Of a stretch of DNA of 8,767 nt, positions 1 to 7,044 are shown piece by piece. The position numbers and the translations under genes are program-made. The notes below the pieces were generated by a model. The model did no database searches. It was given only the letters and a program-made list of their open reading frames with translations, and had not been told where the DNA came from. Source of the stretch: an uncultured Chlorobiales bacterium (lineage in GTDB: Bacteria > Bacteroidota > Chlorobiia > Chlorobiales > Thermochlorobacteraceae). The stretch spans positions 1-8,767 of the forward strand of contig CALGMC010000134.1 in the NCBI GenBank assembly GCA_937959145.1, read 5' to 3'. Numbering within the stretch: position 1 is the first letter of the stretch; each line of letters begins with the position of its first letter.

Positions 1-145
1 TGCATTTTCATATCAAGAAGAAAGTGAAAGCGACGTTGCAAAACGTGTGCTTCAACTGCTCCTACTCTTGCTCATTCCGACCGTTGCACTGTTTGCGTGG
101 TCAACTGTGCGATTCAAAACTTATTCCATCGTTGAGGAAAAATGA
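1..145 (+). CDS. C-terminal end of an unidentified membrane protein (partial)
   Basis: An open frame entering from the left edge (first full codon at base 2) gives 47 residues and stops at TGA 143-145. The tail has an acidic stretch (QEESESD), then a strongly hydrophobic run with LLLLLL followed by IPTVALFAW, flanked by KR on one side and R/K on the other. This fits one C-terminal transmembrane helix with a short polar tail ending SIVEEK. The stop overlaps the next start (ATGA at 142-145), so the gene is probably translationally coupled to the DUF1826 gene. No family can be named from this fragment. The frame is supported by the absence of stops and by the helix with charged flanks, but its true start lies outside the window. 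Confidence 0.6.
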   Translation, partial: AFSYQEESESDVAKRVLQLLLLLLIPTVALFAWSTVRFKTYSIVEEK

Positions 146-756
146 TTGCAACTGAATCATTACACATCGCATTGGGAAAGCAGCGCGAGGTGCTCAAAGA
201 AATTCACAACTCTGACTGCAACCTTGCGGTTTGGAAACGCAAGCCAAAGCCTGACATCGTGCGCTTTTTGCAAAAGCTTGAGCACGAAGAACTTCATTTG
301 TGCCAAACGCTTCGCGCAAGTGAAGTTGAAGCCTATTTGCACGACAAGATGCGCAGGTTTGAAGATGAAGCAGGCAAAACGGCATTGATTGATGATGTTG
401 CACAGACGGCAAATTTTTTTGCGCACTTAACAAACGCAAATAAGTTGCACTTGCATTTAGAGACCATTCGCACCGACCAGTGCCGAAAATTTCATCGCGA
501 TTTTTATCCGCTCCGACTTCTATGCACTTACATCGGCAAAGGCACGGAGTATTTGGAAAACGACAATGTCAATCGCGAAGGCGAAACAAACGATGAAATC
601 GTGCGCGATTGGCGCAAGGTCAGGCGGCTGAACGCCTTTGACGTTGCGATTCTTAAAGGCGAGCATGGCGAAAATGTCGGCAAGGCAATTTTTCACCGCT
701 CGCCACCGATTGAAGCAACCAACGAATTTCGAGTTTTACTTCGAATTGATGTTTAA
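142..756 (+). CDS. DUF1826 family protein
   Basis: A 204-residue cytoplasmic protein with no signal peptide or membrane segment. It matches the DUF1826 pattern as I recall it: an N-terminal CNLAVWKR segment (residues 26-33), then KFHRDFYPLRLLCTYIGKGT (116-135), VAILKGE (168-174), FHRSPP (184-189) and a closing RVLLRID (197-203). Length is normal for the family. The biochemical function is not established. What can be seen is an H118-x-D120 pair, a distant H185 and late arginines R186 and R197 in beta-rich context. That is the order of metal and co-substrate residues in Fe(II)/2-oxoglutarate dioxygenases, so an oxygenase-like double-stranded beta-helix is a plausible inference. The start overlaps the upstream stop (ATGA), and the 3' end overlaps the receptor gene by 8 bases. 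I recall DUF1826 near COG0523 zinc chaperone genes in proteobacteria, which hints at metal homeostasis. Family call is firm; function is open. Confidence 0.85.
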   Translation: MIATESLHIALGKQREVLKEIHNSDCNLAVWKRKPKPDIVRFLQKLEHEELHLCQTLRASEVEAYLHDKMRRFEDEAGKTALIDDVAQTANFFAHLTNANKLHLHLETIRTDQCRKFHRDFYPLRLLCTYIGKGTEYLENDNVNREGETNDEIVRDWRKVRRLNAFDVAILKGEHGENVGKAIFHRSPPIEATNEFRVLLRIDV

Positions 757-3514
757 GATTACTCTAACCATTTGTGCGTTGCTCTGCATGGCTTCGCTTG
801 TTGCGCAGACAGGATTGGCGCAGACAGGAGTGGCGCAGACAGGAGTTGTAAAAGGGCGCATTGTTTCAAAAGAGACGAATGCACCAATTGAAGATGCAAC
901 TGCATTTTTGATTGGAGCGACGCGCCTTAGCACATTCACTGATAAAGACGGGACATTTGAGTTTGAACGAGTTCCCGAAGGGAAGTTTGAAGTCATCGTC
1001 TCGCGCATCGGATTTCAAACCGAAAAAAGAGAAATCGTGGTCAGGGCGAATCAAACGACGCGAGTGGAAATCGGTTTAACGCAAAAGGGATTGCGCGTGG
1101 CGGAAATTGTGGTAACGGCAAAAGAAGAAACGCGCGGCTCGGAACTCGGCACAACTTCGCGCATTGAGCGCAGCGCAATTGAACACGTGCAACCCTTCAC
1201 GCTTGCCGACATTCTGCAACTTGCGCCCGGACAACTTGCTGAAAATCCGAACCTGCAATCGCCACGACAAGTCTTGCTTCGTCAAGTGCCAACCAATGCC
1301 GAAGGTGCGTTTATGAACGCCTTTGGAACAGCAATCGTGCTCGATGACGCGCCCGTTTCCAACAATGCGAATTTGCAAAGCGATGTAACGATTCTCAACA
1401 GCGCACCAACGGCACAACCGCCGTTTAGTTCTGTTGTTGGACGTGGATTAGACTTGAGACAAATCGCAACGAACAACATTGAATCCGTTGAAATTATTCG
1501 CGGTATTCCCTCTGCGCGGCACGGCGATTTAACCACAGGTGCAATTCTCGTGCAAACCCGCGCCAGTGCATTTCCATTTCAGACTCGCGCACGATTGAAC
1601 CCCAACATCGTTGAAACAGCGATTGGACAAGGGTTTGAGTTTCGGAATCAAAAAACGGCATTAGCCTTTGACCTCAATTACCTTGAATCGCTCGACGACC
1701 CGCGCCGCATTGAAGAACAATTCAATCGCTTGACAGGACAACTGACGTGGTCGGAGCGGTGGTCAGAATCCGTTAATTCCAACTTGCGATTGTCGTTTTT
1801 TTCAACGGTTGATGAGCGGCAACGCTATCCCGAAGATGCGCAATTCGAGCGCGAGCAGTTTTCGCGTGAACGCGGCTTTCGCTACAACAGCAACCTTGTT
1901 TGGAAGTTCGGCGAAATGGGAGCGTCAAAAGTTGAATTTGTTTCAAGCGTAACCTATACCCAACAGCGCGCCGCCTTTCAAGAAAAATTGAGCCGAAACG
2001 GACCCGTTGCACTTGGAATTGCCACAACCGACACCACGATGCAAGGCATTTACGGTGCCGCTGAATATCTCAACCGCACAACCGTCGAAGGCAATCCGCT
2101 CAATGTGTATGCGCGATTAGAAACAACGCTGTCAAAAGATGTTTCGCAATGGACATTCAAAACGCTTTTCGGTTCAGAGTGGCGAACCGATGCAAACAGC
2201 GGAAGCGGTCGGCAGTTCGACCTCACCACGCCGCCACGCCAAAACTACAATGTCGGCGATAGACCACGCACCTTCGACGATATTCCCGCGCTCAATCAAC
2301 TTTCATTTTACCTCGAAGAACGCCTTTCAGGACGAGTGTTCAATCGCAATCTGTTGGCGCAAGTGGGTGTGCGGTTCGATAACATTTCTCCAACAAGTCC
2401 TTTCACAGGCAAATTTGGAACAGTGCTTGCGCCGCGCATCAATGTTGCGCTCGAACCTGTTGAAAAACTTTGGCTACGCGCAGGATATGGCGTTACGGCA
2501 AAAGCCCCGCCGTTGGCGTATCTCTACCCGAATCCACGATTTTTTGATTTGGTTGGATTGAACTTCTTCGCCAATAACCCTGCCGAACGGCTCTTGATTG
2601 TTACCACGCGGCGCATTGAGCCGAACACATCGTTCTTACGCGCCGCTGAAAATCGCAAAATTGAATTTGGGTTAGATTGGAGTTCGTCGTTTCTCACGCT
2701 GACGGCGGCAGTATTTGATGAAGTAACCACAGGCGGATTTGCGCTGGGGCGACAAGTCGTGCCGCTGACTTTTCCCGTCTTTCGTGTAACGCAACCCAAT
2801 CCCGGTGCGCCGCCTTCCTACACCTTTGACTCCACAGGAAAATTTTTAGGTCAATACGATGCGCCGATTAACTCGAGGCGAATTGAAAATCAAGGGTTGG
2901 AACTGACCGCCGACTTTGCCGAGTGGAAGCCGATTCGAACAGCACTGAATCTGAATTTAGCGTGGATTTATTCGCGCTCGACAAGCGATGAAATTTTCGT
3001 CAATACCGACGCTTTGCTGAGCGCAAGTGCACGCGGCAGGGTGGGCATTTTCAATGCGGGCAACGGCAGTGAGCGGCGACGCTTGGTAAGCAGTTTGCGA
3101 TTCATTCACCGTGCGCCAAATGTAGGTCTTGTCGTTTCATTCCTTGCGCAAACCGTGTGGATTGACCGCGATAGACCGATTGGCATTAGCAATTTCCCCA
3201 TCGGGTTTTTAGACATCGACGGCAACCGCACGCTCCTGACTGAAGAGCAAGCACAGTCCGATGAATTTGCCGATTTAAGACGCGGCTTGAACGATGCCGT
3301 CTTTCGCGAAGAAAATCCACCTGCACTTTGGCTGTTCAACATTCGCATTACAAAAGAACTTTCTGAACTCTTGCAAGTGTCGTTTTATGCCAACAACGCG
3401 CTTGCCGATAGACCGCTTTACGCCATCAACCGAAACGCTAATCCGACAAGACCCATTTTTCAGCGGCGAAATCAAGTCTTGTTTTTCGGAGCGGAAATGG
3501 TGCTGACGCTATGA
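749..3514 (+). CDS. TonB-dependent outer-membrane receptor with N-terminal carboxypeptidase-regulatory-like domain
   Basis: This 921-residue receptor should import a substrate across the outer membrane using TonB/ExbBD energy. The start at 749 is chosen because it begins a good signal peptide (MFKITLTICALLCMASLVAQ); the longer frame from 638 would add 37 non-signal residues inside the DUF1826 gene. After the signal come three AQTG(V/L) repeats. Next is a carboxypeptidase-regulatory-like domain (about 33-112, with TDKDGTFEFERVPEGKFEV), then a TonB-box-like EIVVTA (119-124). A plug domain follows (about 139-275), including ESVEIIRGIPSARHGDLTTGAILVQT-type plug sequence at 245-270. The remaining 640 or so residues are an alternating beta-barrel. 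The last residue is Leu, not the usual aromatic. There are few histidines and no His-rich loop. It overlaps the DUF1826 gene by 8 bases, and its stop sits beside the lipoprotein start. The substrate cannot be read from the sequence. The next genes (Ig lipoprotein, DUF4876, DUF6850) are likely functional partners. Confidence 0.93.
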   Translation: MFKITLTICALLCMASLVAQTGLAQTGVAQTGVVKGRIVSKETNAPIEDATAFLIGATRLSTFTDKDGTFEFERVPEGKFEVIVSRIGFQTEKREIVVRANQTTRVEIGLTQKGLRVAEIVVTAKEETRGSELGTTSRIERSAIEHVQPFTLADILQLAPGQLAENPNLQSPRQVLLRQVPTNAEGAFMNAFGTAIVLDDAPVSNNANLQSDVTILNSAPTAQPPFSSVVGRGLDLRQIATNNIESVEIIRGIPSARHGDLTTGAILVQTRASAFPFQTRARLNPNIVETAIGQGFEFRNQKTALAFDLNYLESLDDPRRIEEQFNRLTGQLTWSERWSESVNSNLRLSFFSTVDERQRYPEDAQFEREQFSRERGFRYNSNLVWKFGEMGASKVEFVSSVTYTQQRAAFQEKLSRNGPVALGIATTDTTMQGIYGAAEYLNRTTVEGNPLNVYARLETTLSKDVSQWTFKTLFGSEWRTDANSGSGRQFDLTTPPRQNYNVGDRPRTFDDIPALNQLSFYLEERLSGRVFNRNLLAQVGVRFDNISPTSPFTGKFGTVLAPRINVALEPVEKLWLRAGYGVTAKAPPLAYLYPNPRFFDLVGLNFFANNPAERLLIVTTRRIEPNTSFLRAAENRKIEFGLDWSSSFLTLTAAVFDEVTTGGFALGRQVVPLTFPVFRVTQPNPGAPPSYTFDSTGKFLGQYDAPINSRRIENQGLELTADFAEWKPIRTALNLNLAWIYSRSTSDEIFVNTDALLSASARGRVGIFNAGNGSERRRLVSSLRFIHRAPNVGLVVSFLAQTVWIDRDRPIGISNFPIGFLDIDGNRTLLTEEQAQSDEFADLRRGLNDAVFREENPPALWLFNIRITKELSELLQVSFYANNALADRPLYAINRNANPTRPIFQRRNQVLFFGAEMVLTL
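803..847 (+). repeat. 15-bp tandem repeat, three copies, in the receptor signal-peptide region
   Basis: Three head-to-tail copies of GCGCAGACAGGA(T/G)T(G/T) occupy 803-817, 818-832 and 833-847, differing only in the last few bases. In frame they encode AQTGL, AQTGV, AQTGV, directly after the hydrophobic core of the signal peptide. Each unit recreates a xAQ signal-peptidase-like site (VAQ, LAQ, VAQ), so cleavage could occur at more than one place. The unit length is a multiple of three, so copy-number change by slippage would keep the frame. Confidence 0.9.
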
Positions 3515-3520
3515 AAGGAG
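3514..3520 (+). promoter_or_regulatory. Shine-Dalgarno-like site for the small lipoprotein gene
   Basis: AAAGGAG lies 11 bases before ATG 3532 and starts at the last base of the receptor stop codon. It supports the internal start at 3532 over ATG 3511, which would place this purine-rich site inside the coding sequence. Such a clear site is uncommon in this window, where most starts seem to depend on overlap with the preceding stop. Confidence 0.5.
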
Positions 3521-3531
3521 TTGAAACAAGC

Positions 3532-3864
3532 ATGAAAAAAATTCTGCTCGTTTTGCTGTTGCTCGTTTCATCGTGCAAGACGGAGTTCCCGACGGAAATT
3601 TCCACGTTCAACGTCGAGGTGCAATTAGTGCGTCCGCAAGCGTTTCCGAATTTGAACATCGCCAATGCGATTGTGCGCTTGCGCAGTTTAGAGACGGGCA
3701 AAATTGATACGTCCTTTACAGACTCCTTAGGCTTAGCCATTTTCTACGATGTGCGACCGGGACGCTACGACATTCGCACACGCGCCTCGAATCGTAACGG
3801 CGTCTTGCTCGATACGCTCATGCGCCGCGCCGAAGAAGCCAAAATTCGACTGCAACTGCTTTGA
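3532..3864 (+). CDS. Small lipoprotein with Ig-like/carboxypeptidase-regulatory-like fold
   Basis: A 110-residue predicted lipoprotein. Residues 1-14 form a lipoprotein signal (MKKILLVLLLLVSS), with lipobox VSSC and Cys15 as the lipidated residue. The mature part is a single beta-sandwich-like domain: FNVEVQLV (26-33), ANAIVRLRS (44-52), then TDSLGLAIFYDVRPGRYDI (63-81). That is the strand pattern of carboxypeptidase-regulatory or prealbumin-like domains. ATG 3511 would add seven residues and overlap the receptor stop as ATGA; 3532 is preferred because it begins the signal peptide directly and has AAAGGAG upstream. In Bacteroidota DUF4876 proteins, as I recall them, a lipoprotein signal plus a domain like this forms the N-terminus of the same polypeptide. 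Here it stands alone, 49 bases before the DUF4876 gene. It is probably an outer-membrane-anchored partner of the receptor or of the DUF4876 protein. Whether it faces the periplasm or the surface is not clear. Confidence 0.8.
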   Translation: MKKILLVLLLLVSSCKTEFPTEISTFNVEVQLVRPQAFPNLNIANAIVRLRSLETGKIDTSFTDSLGLAIFYDVRPGRYDIRTRASNRNGVLLDTLMRRAEEAKIRLQLL

Positions 3865-3913
3865 CTTGTTCTTTCAAACTTTCTTTAACAATCAACGCTA
3901 AACTTTTACAGAC

Positions 3914-5080
3914 ATGAACAAAACAATTTTACTCTTGCTTGTCTTTTTTGCACTTGCAAATGGCTTGCACGCGCAATCGCTTCAAGGCAAACTCGTTATC
4001 AAGCAATGCTACTACACAGGCTCGCGCACGCCTGCAAACACGAACTACTTTTCTGACCAGTTTCACGAGATTTACAACAACTCGCCTGACACGGTCTATG
4101 TTGATAGTCTGTGTATTGCTGATGCTTTCGGCGCGTCAGGTCAAATCAATCCGACCACACAGCCGTCGCAATTTCAGAACGACCAAAACAACGTGTATGT
4201 GAATAACATTTGGATGATTCCCGGAACAGGCAGAGAGCACCCTCTTCCGCCCGGAAGAAGCATCATTATTGCGCAAGATGGCGTCAACCATTTGGAGTTC
4301 AACGCAAACAGCATCAACCTTGCCAATGCAGATTGGGAGACCTACAAAACAGGCGGCAATGCCAACGACATAGATAATCCCGATGTGCCGAATATGGTGC
4401 AGATTCATGTGGTTTCGGGGTTCGATTGGCTTGTAACCGTGTTCGGTCCAGGAATGATTATTTTCAAAGTGCCTGACCCAACCGCACTTGAATCAGCAAC
4501 GCCAACAGGCTCCACCGAGCCGCGAAAGAAAGTTCCCGTGTCGGCAGTCATTGATGCCTTTGAAGCCTTGCGCGATGCTAACAGCGGTTCGTTTAAGCGA
4601 ATCCCGCTCTCGCTCGATGCGGGCTTCACATTTGCAAGCGGCACCTACACGCGCGAATCAGCACGCCGAAAAGTTGCCAGCATTGTCAACGGTCGCGAAG
4701 TTTTGCAAGACACAGACGACAGCGGAGAGGACTTCATCATCGGTGCGCCATTGCTTTCAGTTCGAGAAATCAGCCAAAATGCAACGAAGCCCGAAGGGTT
4801 TGCGCTCGAGCAGAACTATCCCAACCCGTTCAATCCAACAACAACCATCACATATCAACTGCCAACCGCCAGCAATGTGAAGTTGGAAGTCTTTGATATG
4901 CTCGGCAGAAAAGTCTCAACGCTGGTTTCACAAACGCAGAATGCAGGACGCTATCAAGCCAATTTCAACGCACCGTCGCTGACGAGTGGAATGTATTTCT
5001 ATCGGTTGCAAGCCACGCCGCTCAATCGCGCAATGGGCGACGGTTTTATTGAGATGAAAAAAATGATGCTGGTCAAGTAA
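3914..5080 (+). CDS. DUF4876 protein with C-terminal type IX secretion sorting domain
   Basis: A 388-residue secreted protein. Residues 1-20 are a signal peptide ending HA before Q21. Residues about 22-285 match DUF4876 as I remember it: KLVIKQCYYTGSRTP (26-40), YFSDQFHEIYNNS (45-57), IPGTGREHPLPPG (102-114), VPNMVQIH (158-165), KRIPLSLDAG (228-237), and RRK followed by LQDTDDSGEDF (264-274). Residues about 296-388 are a type IX secretion C-terminal sorting domain with NYPNPFNPTTTITYQLP (301-317), DMLGRKV (328-334), SGMYFYRL (358-365) and a Lys-ending tail (MMLVK). The protein should cross the inner membrane by Sec and the outer membrane by the type IX system, ending on or outside the cell surface. 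The domain has no established biochemical activity. The gap before it is 49 bases with no clear promoter; the gap after is 36 bases. Its position between a TonB receptor and a DUF6850 barrel matches gene order I know from Bacteroidota, so it likely helps capture the receptor's substrate. Confidence 0.88.
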   Translation: MNKTILLLLVFFALANGLHAQSLQGKLVIKQCYYTGSRTPANTNYFSDQFHEIYNNSPDTVYVDSLCIADAFGASGQINPTTQPSQFQNDQNNVYVNNIWMIPGTGREHPLPPGRSIIIAQDGVNHLEFNANSINLANADWETYKTGGNANDIDNPDVPNMVQIHVVSGFDWLVTVFGPGMIIFKVPDPTALESATPTGSTEPRKKVPVSAVIDAFEALRDANSGSFKRIPLSLDAGFTFASGTYTRESARRKVASIVNGREVLQDTDDSGEDFIIGAPLLSVREISQNATKPEGFALEQNYPNPFNPTTTITYQLPTASNVKLEVFDMLGRKVSTLVSQTQNAGRYQANFNAPSLTSGMYFYRLQATPLNRAMGDGFIEMKKMMLVK

Positions 5081-5116
5081 GTGATGGTAACAGTCGTTTG
5101 AGCGAAGGCGAGGCAA

Positions 5117-6664
5117 ATGTCGGCTAAACTCAAATACGTAACGCTTCTTGTTGGAGTTTTAATCATCAGCAAATTAGCAGGTGCACAAGAAGTGTTGGAT
5201 TCGGAAAAGTTTTCGCCGCTTGTGTCGCTGTCGCCTTCGCTGTGGCGAGAGGGAGAAAATCCTGCGTTGCTTCAGTCGTCAGGTTTAGTGAATTATGCGA
5301 TAACATCGTTTGGAGGATTAAACCGATTTGGCGCATTGAAGCGTCCGCAAGAGCCGACGGAGCAAGGGATTTATCGGTTCAATGCGGAAGGCGCAAGTCG
5401 CGTCGGTGCTTGGTTGGCGGCAGGAAGTTTTGTCTATCGCCGTGTCAACGACAAAGCCGTAGAATGGCTCGCGGCGGAAAATGCCTACAACGGTAATCCG
5501 TTTCTTTATGCGGATTCGGTTGGCGGCGATTGGTTTCGCGATGAATTTGTGCTCTCGGCGTCGCTTGGCTCGCCTGAATGGTTTGAGCGACTGTCGCTGG
5601 GAGCAAAATTGGATTACGATGTCGGACAAGGCGCAAGGCGCAACGGCGCACGTCCGCTCTATCGAACACGACGTATCAATCTTAAAACGGCTCTCGCTCT
5701 ACGGCTCTTCGACGCCCAACGCTTCTCGATTTCGCCGCTCTGGAACTGGCGAAAAGAAGAAAACGAATTTGCATTCTTCACCACGCAAAGCGATTGGCGA
5801 CTTTACTTCCTGCAAGGATTTGGAACATTCAACCGAACCACTGTGAATAGTGCAGAGCGAAACGCAACGGGCGCGTTCAAAGGCATAGATATCGGCTACG
5901 AAGGAAAACTTGATGTGTGGGCATGGAGCGCATCGGCAACTTGGCTAACGGGCACGACAAATGTTATCGATGGCGTTTCGGTCGCATCATTTTCGGGGCG
6001 CGTGATTCACAATGTTGAATCTTATCGCATTGCCGTTCAACGCTTGTCAAAAAATGTGAGCATAGAAGTGCGCGGCGCATATTCAAAACGAGATGAACGC
6101 GGCGCAGATGATTTCGATGCCTCCATCACAAGTAGCCAAACCGAACCTGATTTTCTCGCCGTTAATGTGACTGACCAAGAAAAGAGAACAAACTTTGAAG
6201 TAGAACTTTGGCTCAACGAACCGCGCGCCACATCGCTACTGCGACTATTCGCCAAACTTCAAACGCGAAACATCTTCCGTCGCGACATTATGGCAGAAAC
6301 CGATTGGCGTGTGCAACTGCAAACGCTTCAAGTCGGCGCACTTTCCGCTATTCCGATTTTCAATGCGATACTCTTTTCAGGCGCAACGCTTGCTTACACA
6401 TCGTCAAGCAACGCGAAGTATCGTGCCGACCGACCAACCGTGCTCACGCCGATTTTAGTGCGACCCGATTTTCTCGTCATGAGCGCAGAACGGCGGTTTA
6501 TCTCGTTCCTGCTCGGGGTTGAAACGACTGCAATTTGGATTCGCGCCTCCGCGCTTCGGACATTTTTAAGCCTGAATTACGCCGATTCGCCTGCGCGATA
6601 CGACGACGGCACAAAGGTCGGATTGCGCCGCGCCATTTCACTCGAACTTCAACTGCTTTACTGA
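5117..6664 (+). CDS. DUF6850-type outer-membrane beta-barrel protein
   Basis: A 515-residue predicted outer-membrane barrel. Residues 1-23 are a signal peptide ending AGA before Q24. The mature protein has alternating polar and hydrophobic strands rich in aromatic residues and ends LELQLLY, the terminal-aromatic pattern recognised by the BAM complex. Landmarks that resemble DUF6850 include ENPALLQ (47-53), the NPFLYADSVGGDWFRDEF segment (127-144) and ARRNGARPLYR (173-183), which resembles the family's R-x-DPRP region. Length is in the expected range of roughly 500. The start is preceded by AAGGCGAGG, a plausible ribosome binding site. I recall DUF6850 barrels beside DUF4876 genes and TonB receptors in Bacteroidota, and this order supports the call. 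No plug or TonB box is present, so it is not itself a TonB receptor. Role unknown; it could be a surface scaffold or a second channel of the system. Confidence 0.75.
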   Translation: MSAKLKYVTLLVGVLIISKLAGAQEVLDSEKFSPLVSLSPSLWREGENPALLQSSGLVNYAITSFGGLNRFGALKRPQEPTEQGIYRFNAEGASRVGAWLAAGSFVYRRVNDKAVEWLAAENAYNGNPFLYADSVGGDWFRDEFVLSASLGSPEWFERLSLGAKLDYDVGQGARRNGARPLYRTRRINLKTALALRLFDAQRFSISPLWNWRKEENEFAFFTTQSDWRLYFLQGFGTFNRTTVNSAERNATGAFKGIDIGYEGKLDVWAWSASATWLTGTTNVIDGVSVASFSGRVIHNVESYRIAVQRLSKNVSIEVRGAYSKRDERGADDFDASITSSQTEPDFLAVNVTDQEKRTNFEVELWLNEPRATSLLRLFAKLQTRNIFRRDIMAETDWRVQLQTLQVGALSAIPIFNAILFSGATLAYTSSSNAKYRADRPTVLTPILVRPDFLVMSAERRFISFLLGVETTAIWIRASALRTFLSLNYADSPARYDDGTKVGLRRAISLELQLLY

Positions 6665-7044
6665 TGAAACAAACGCTTGCTCTGCTTTGGCTTCTGGTGC
6701 TCTTGGGCGTTTTAGCGCATAGTGTTTTGGGCTTCGTGCCAATGCTTTACGGCGGCGAACCGCTTAAACAATCCGAAAACTTGCAAGGACTATTGTGGCA
6801 ACTGACGCTGGTCTTTACGGCATATCTTGCGCTTGCGCTTGCCGTCTTGCTGTCGGAAGCAAGTTGGCTGAAATGGCTGAACCTAATTGCAAGCGGATTT
6901 TTTCTCATCTCGAACACGCTTCATGCGGGCGTGCATCTTTTTCTCTCGCCAATAGAGTGGCATCAAGTTGTGTTGCTCGCGCTTGTAGCGGGCATCAACG
7001 CAGTGCATTTCAAAAATTCACTTACTTATCTCAAATCAATATGA
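6664..7044 (+). CDS. Small four-helix integral membrane protein of unknown function
   Basis: A 126-residue hydrophobic protein with four likely transmembrane helices at about 4-25, 41-63, 68-94 and 99-116. ATG 6664 is chosen because it overlaps the preceding stop by one base (TGATG, 6662-6666); an upstream in-frame ATG at 6535 would add 43 charged residues within the barrel gene. Five histidines lie in or next to helices: H19 in helix 1, H87 and H91 (HxxxH) in helix 3, H100 and H115 around helix 4. The HxxxH spacing puts two side chains on one helix face, which could bind a metal or heme, but nothing proves it. I do not recognise a family. Its 3' end overlaps the following lipoprotein gene by four bases (ATGA). 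It may be an inner-membrane component of the same uptake system. Protein-coding status is well supported by composition and coupling. Confidence 0.8.
   Translation: MKQTLALLWLLVLLGVLAHSVLGFVPMLYGGEPLKQSENLQGLLWQLTLVFTAYLALALAVLLSEASWLKWLNLIASGFFLISNTLHAGVHLFLSPIEWHQVVLLALVAGINAVHFKNSLTYLKSI

Noticed and set aside
638..748. Upstream in-frame ATG extending the TonB receptor by 37 residues
   Set aside because: The extension lies within the DUF1826 gene, is Arg/Lys-rich and would bury the signal peptide; ATG 749 starts a normal one.
2139..2561. 140-residue open frame on the + strand inside the receptor gene
   Set aside because: It is a shadow frame of the barrel region, with no recognisable domain or start signal.
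3865..3913. Possible promoter in the gap before the DUF4876 gene
   Set aside because: The gap is AT-rich with TTTC and TTTAAC runs, but I could not find a pair of boxes at suitable spacing (sigma-70 or Bacteroidota TTTG/TAnnTTTG type).
5481..5846. 121-residue open frame on the + strand inside the DUF6850-type gene
   Set aside because: It is a shadow of a confidently coding frame, with Arg/Ser-rich composition typical of out-of-frame translation.
6795..7040. Long open extension upstream of the 277-residue lipoprotein
   Set aside because: It overlaps the four-helix gene in another frame, is rich in Cys, Ser and Arg, and would hide the lipoprotein signal.
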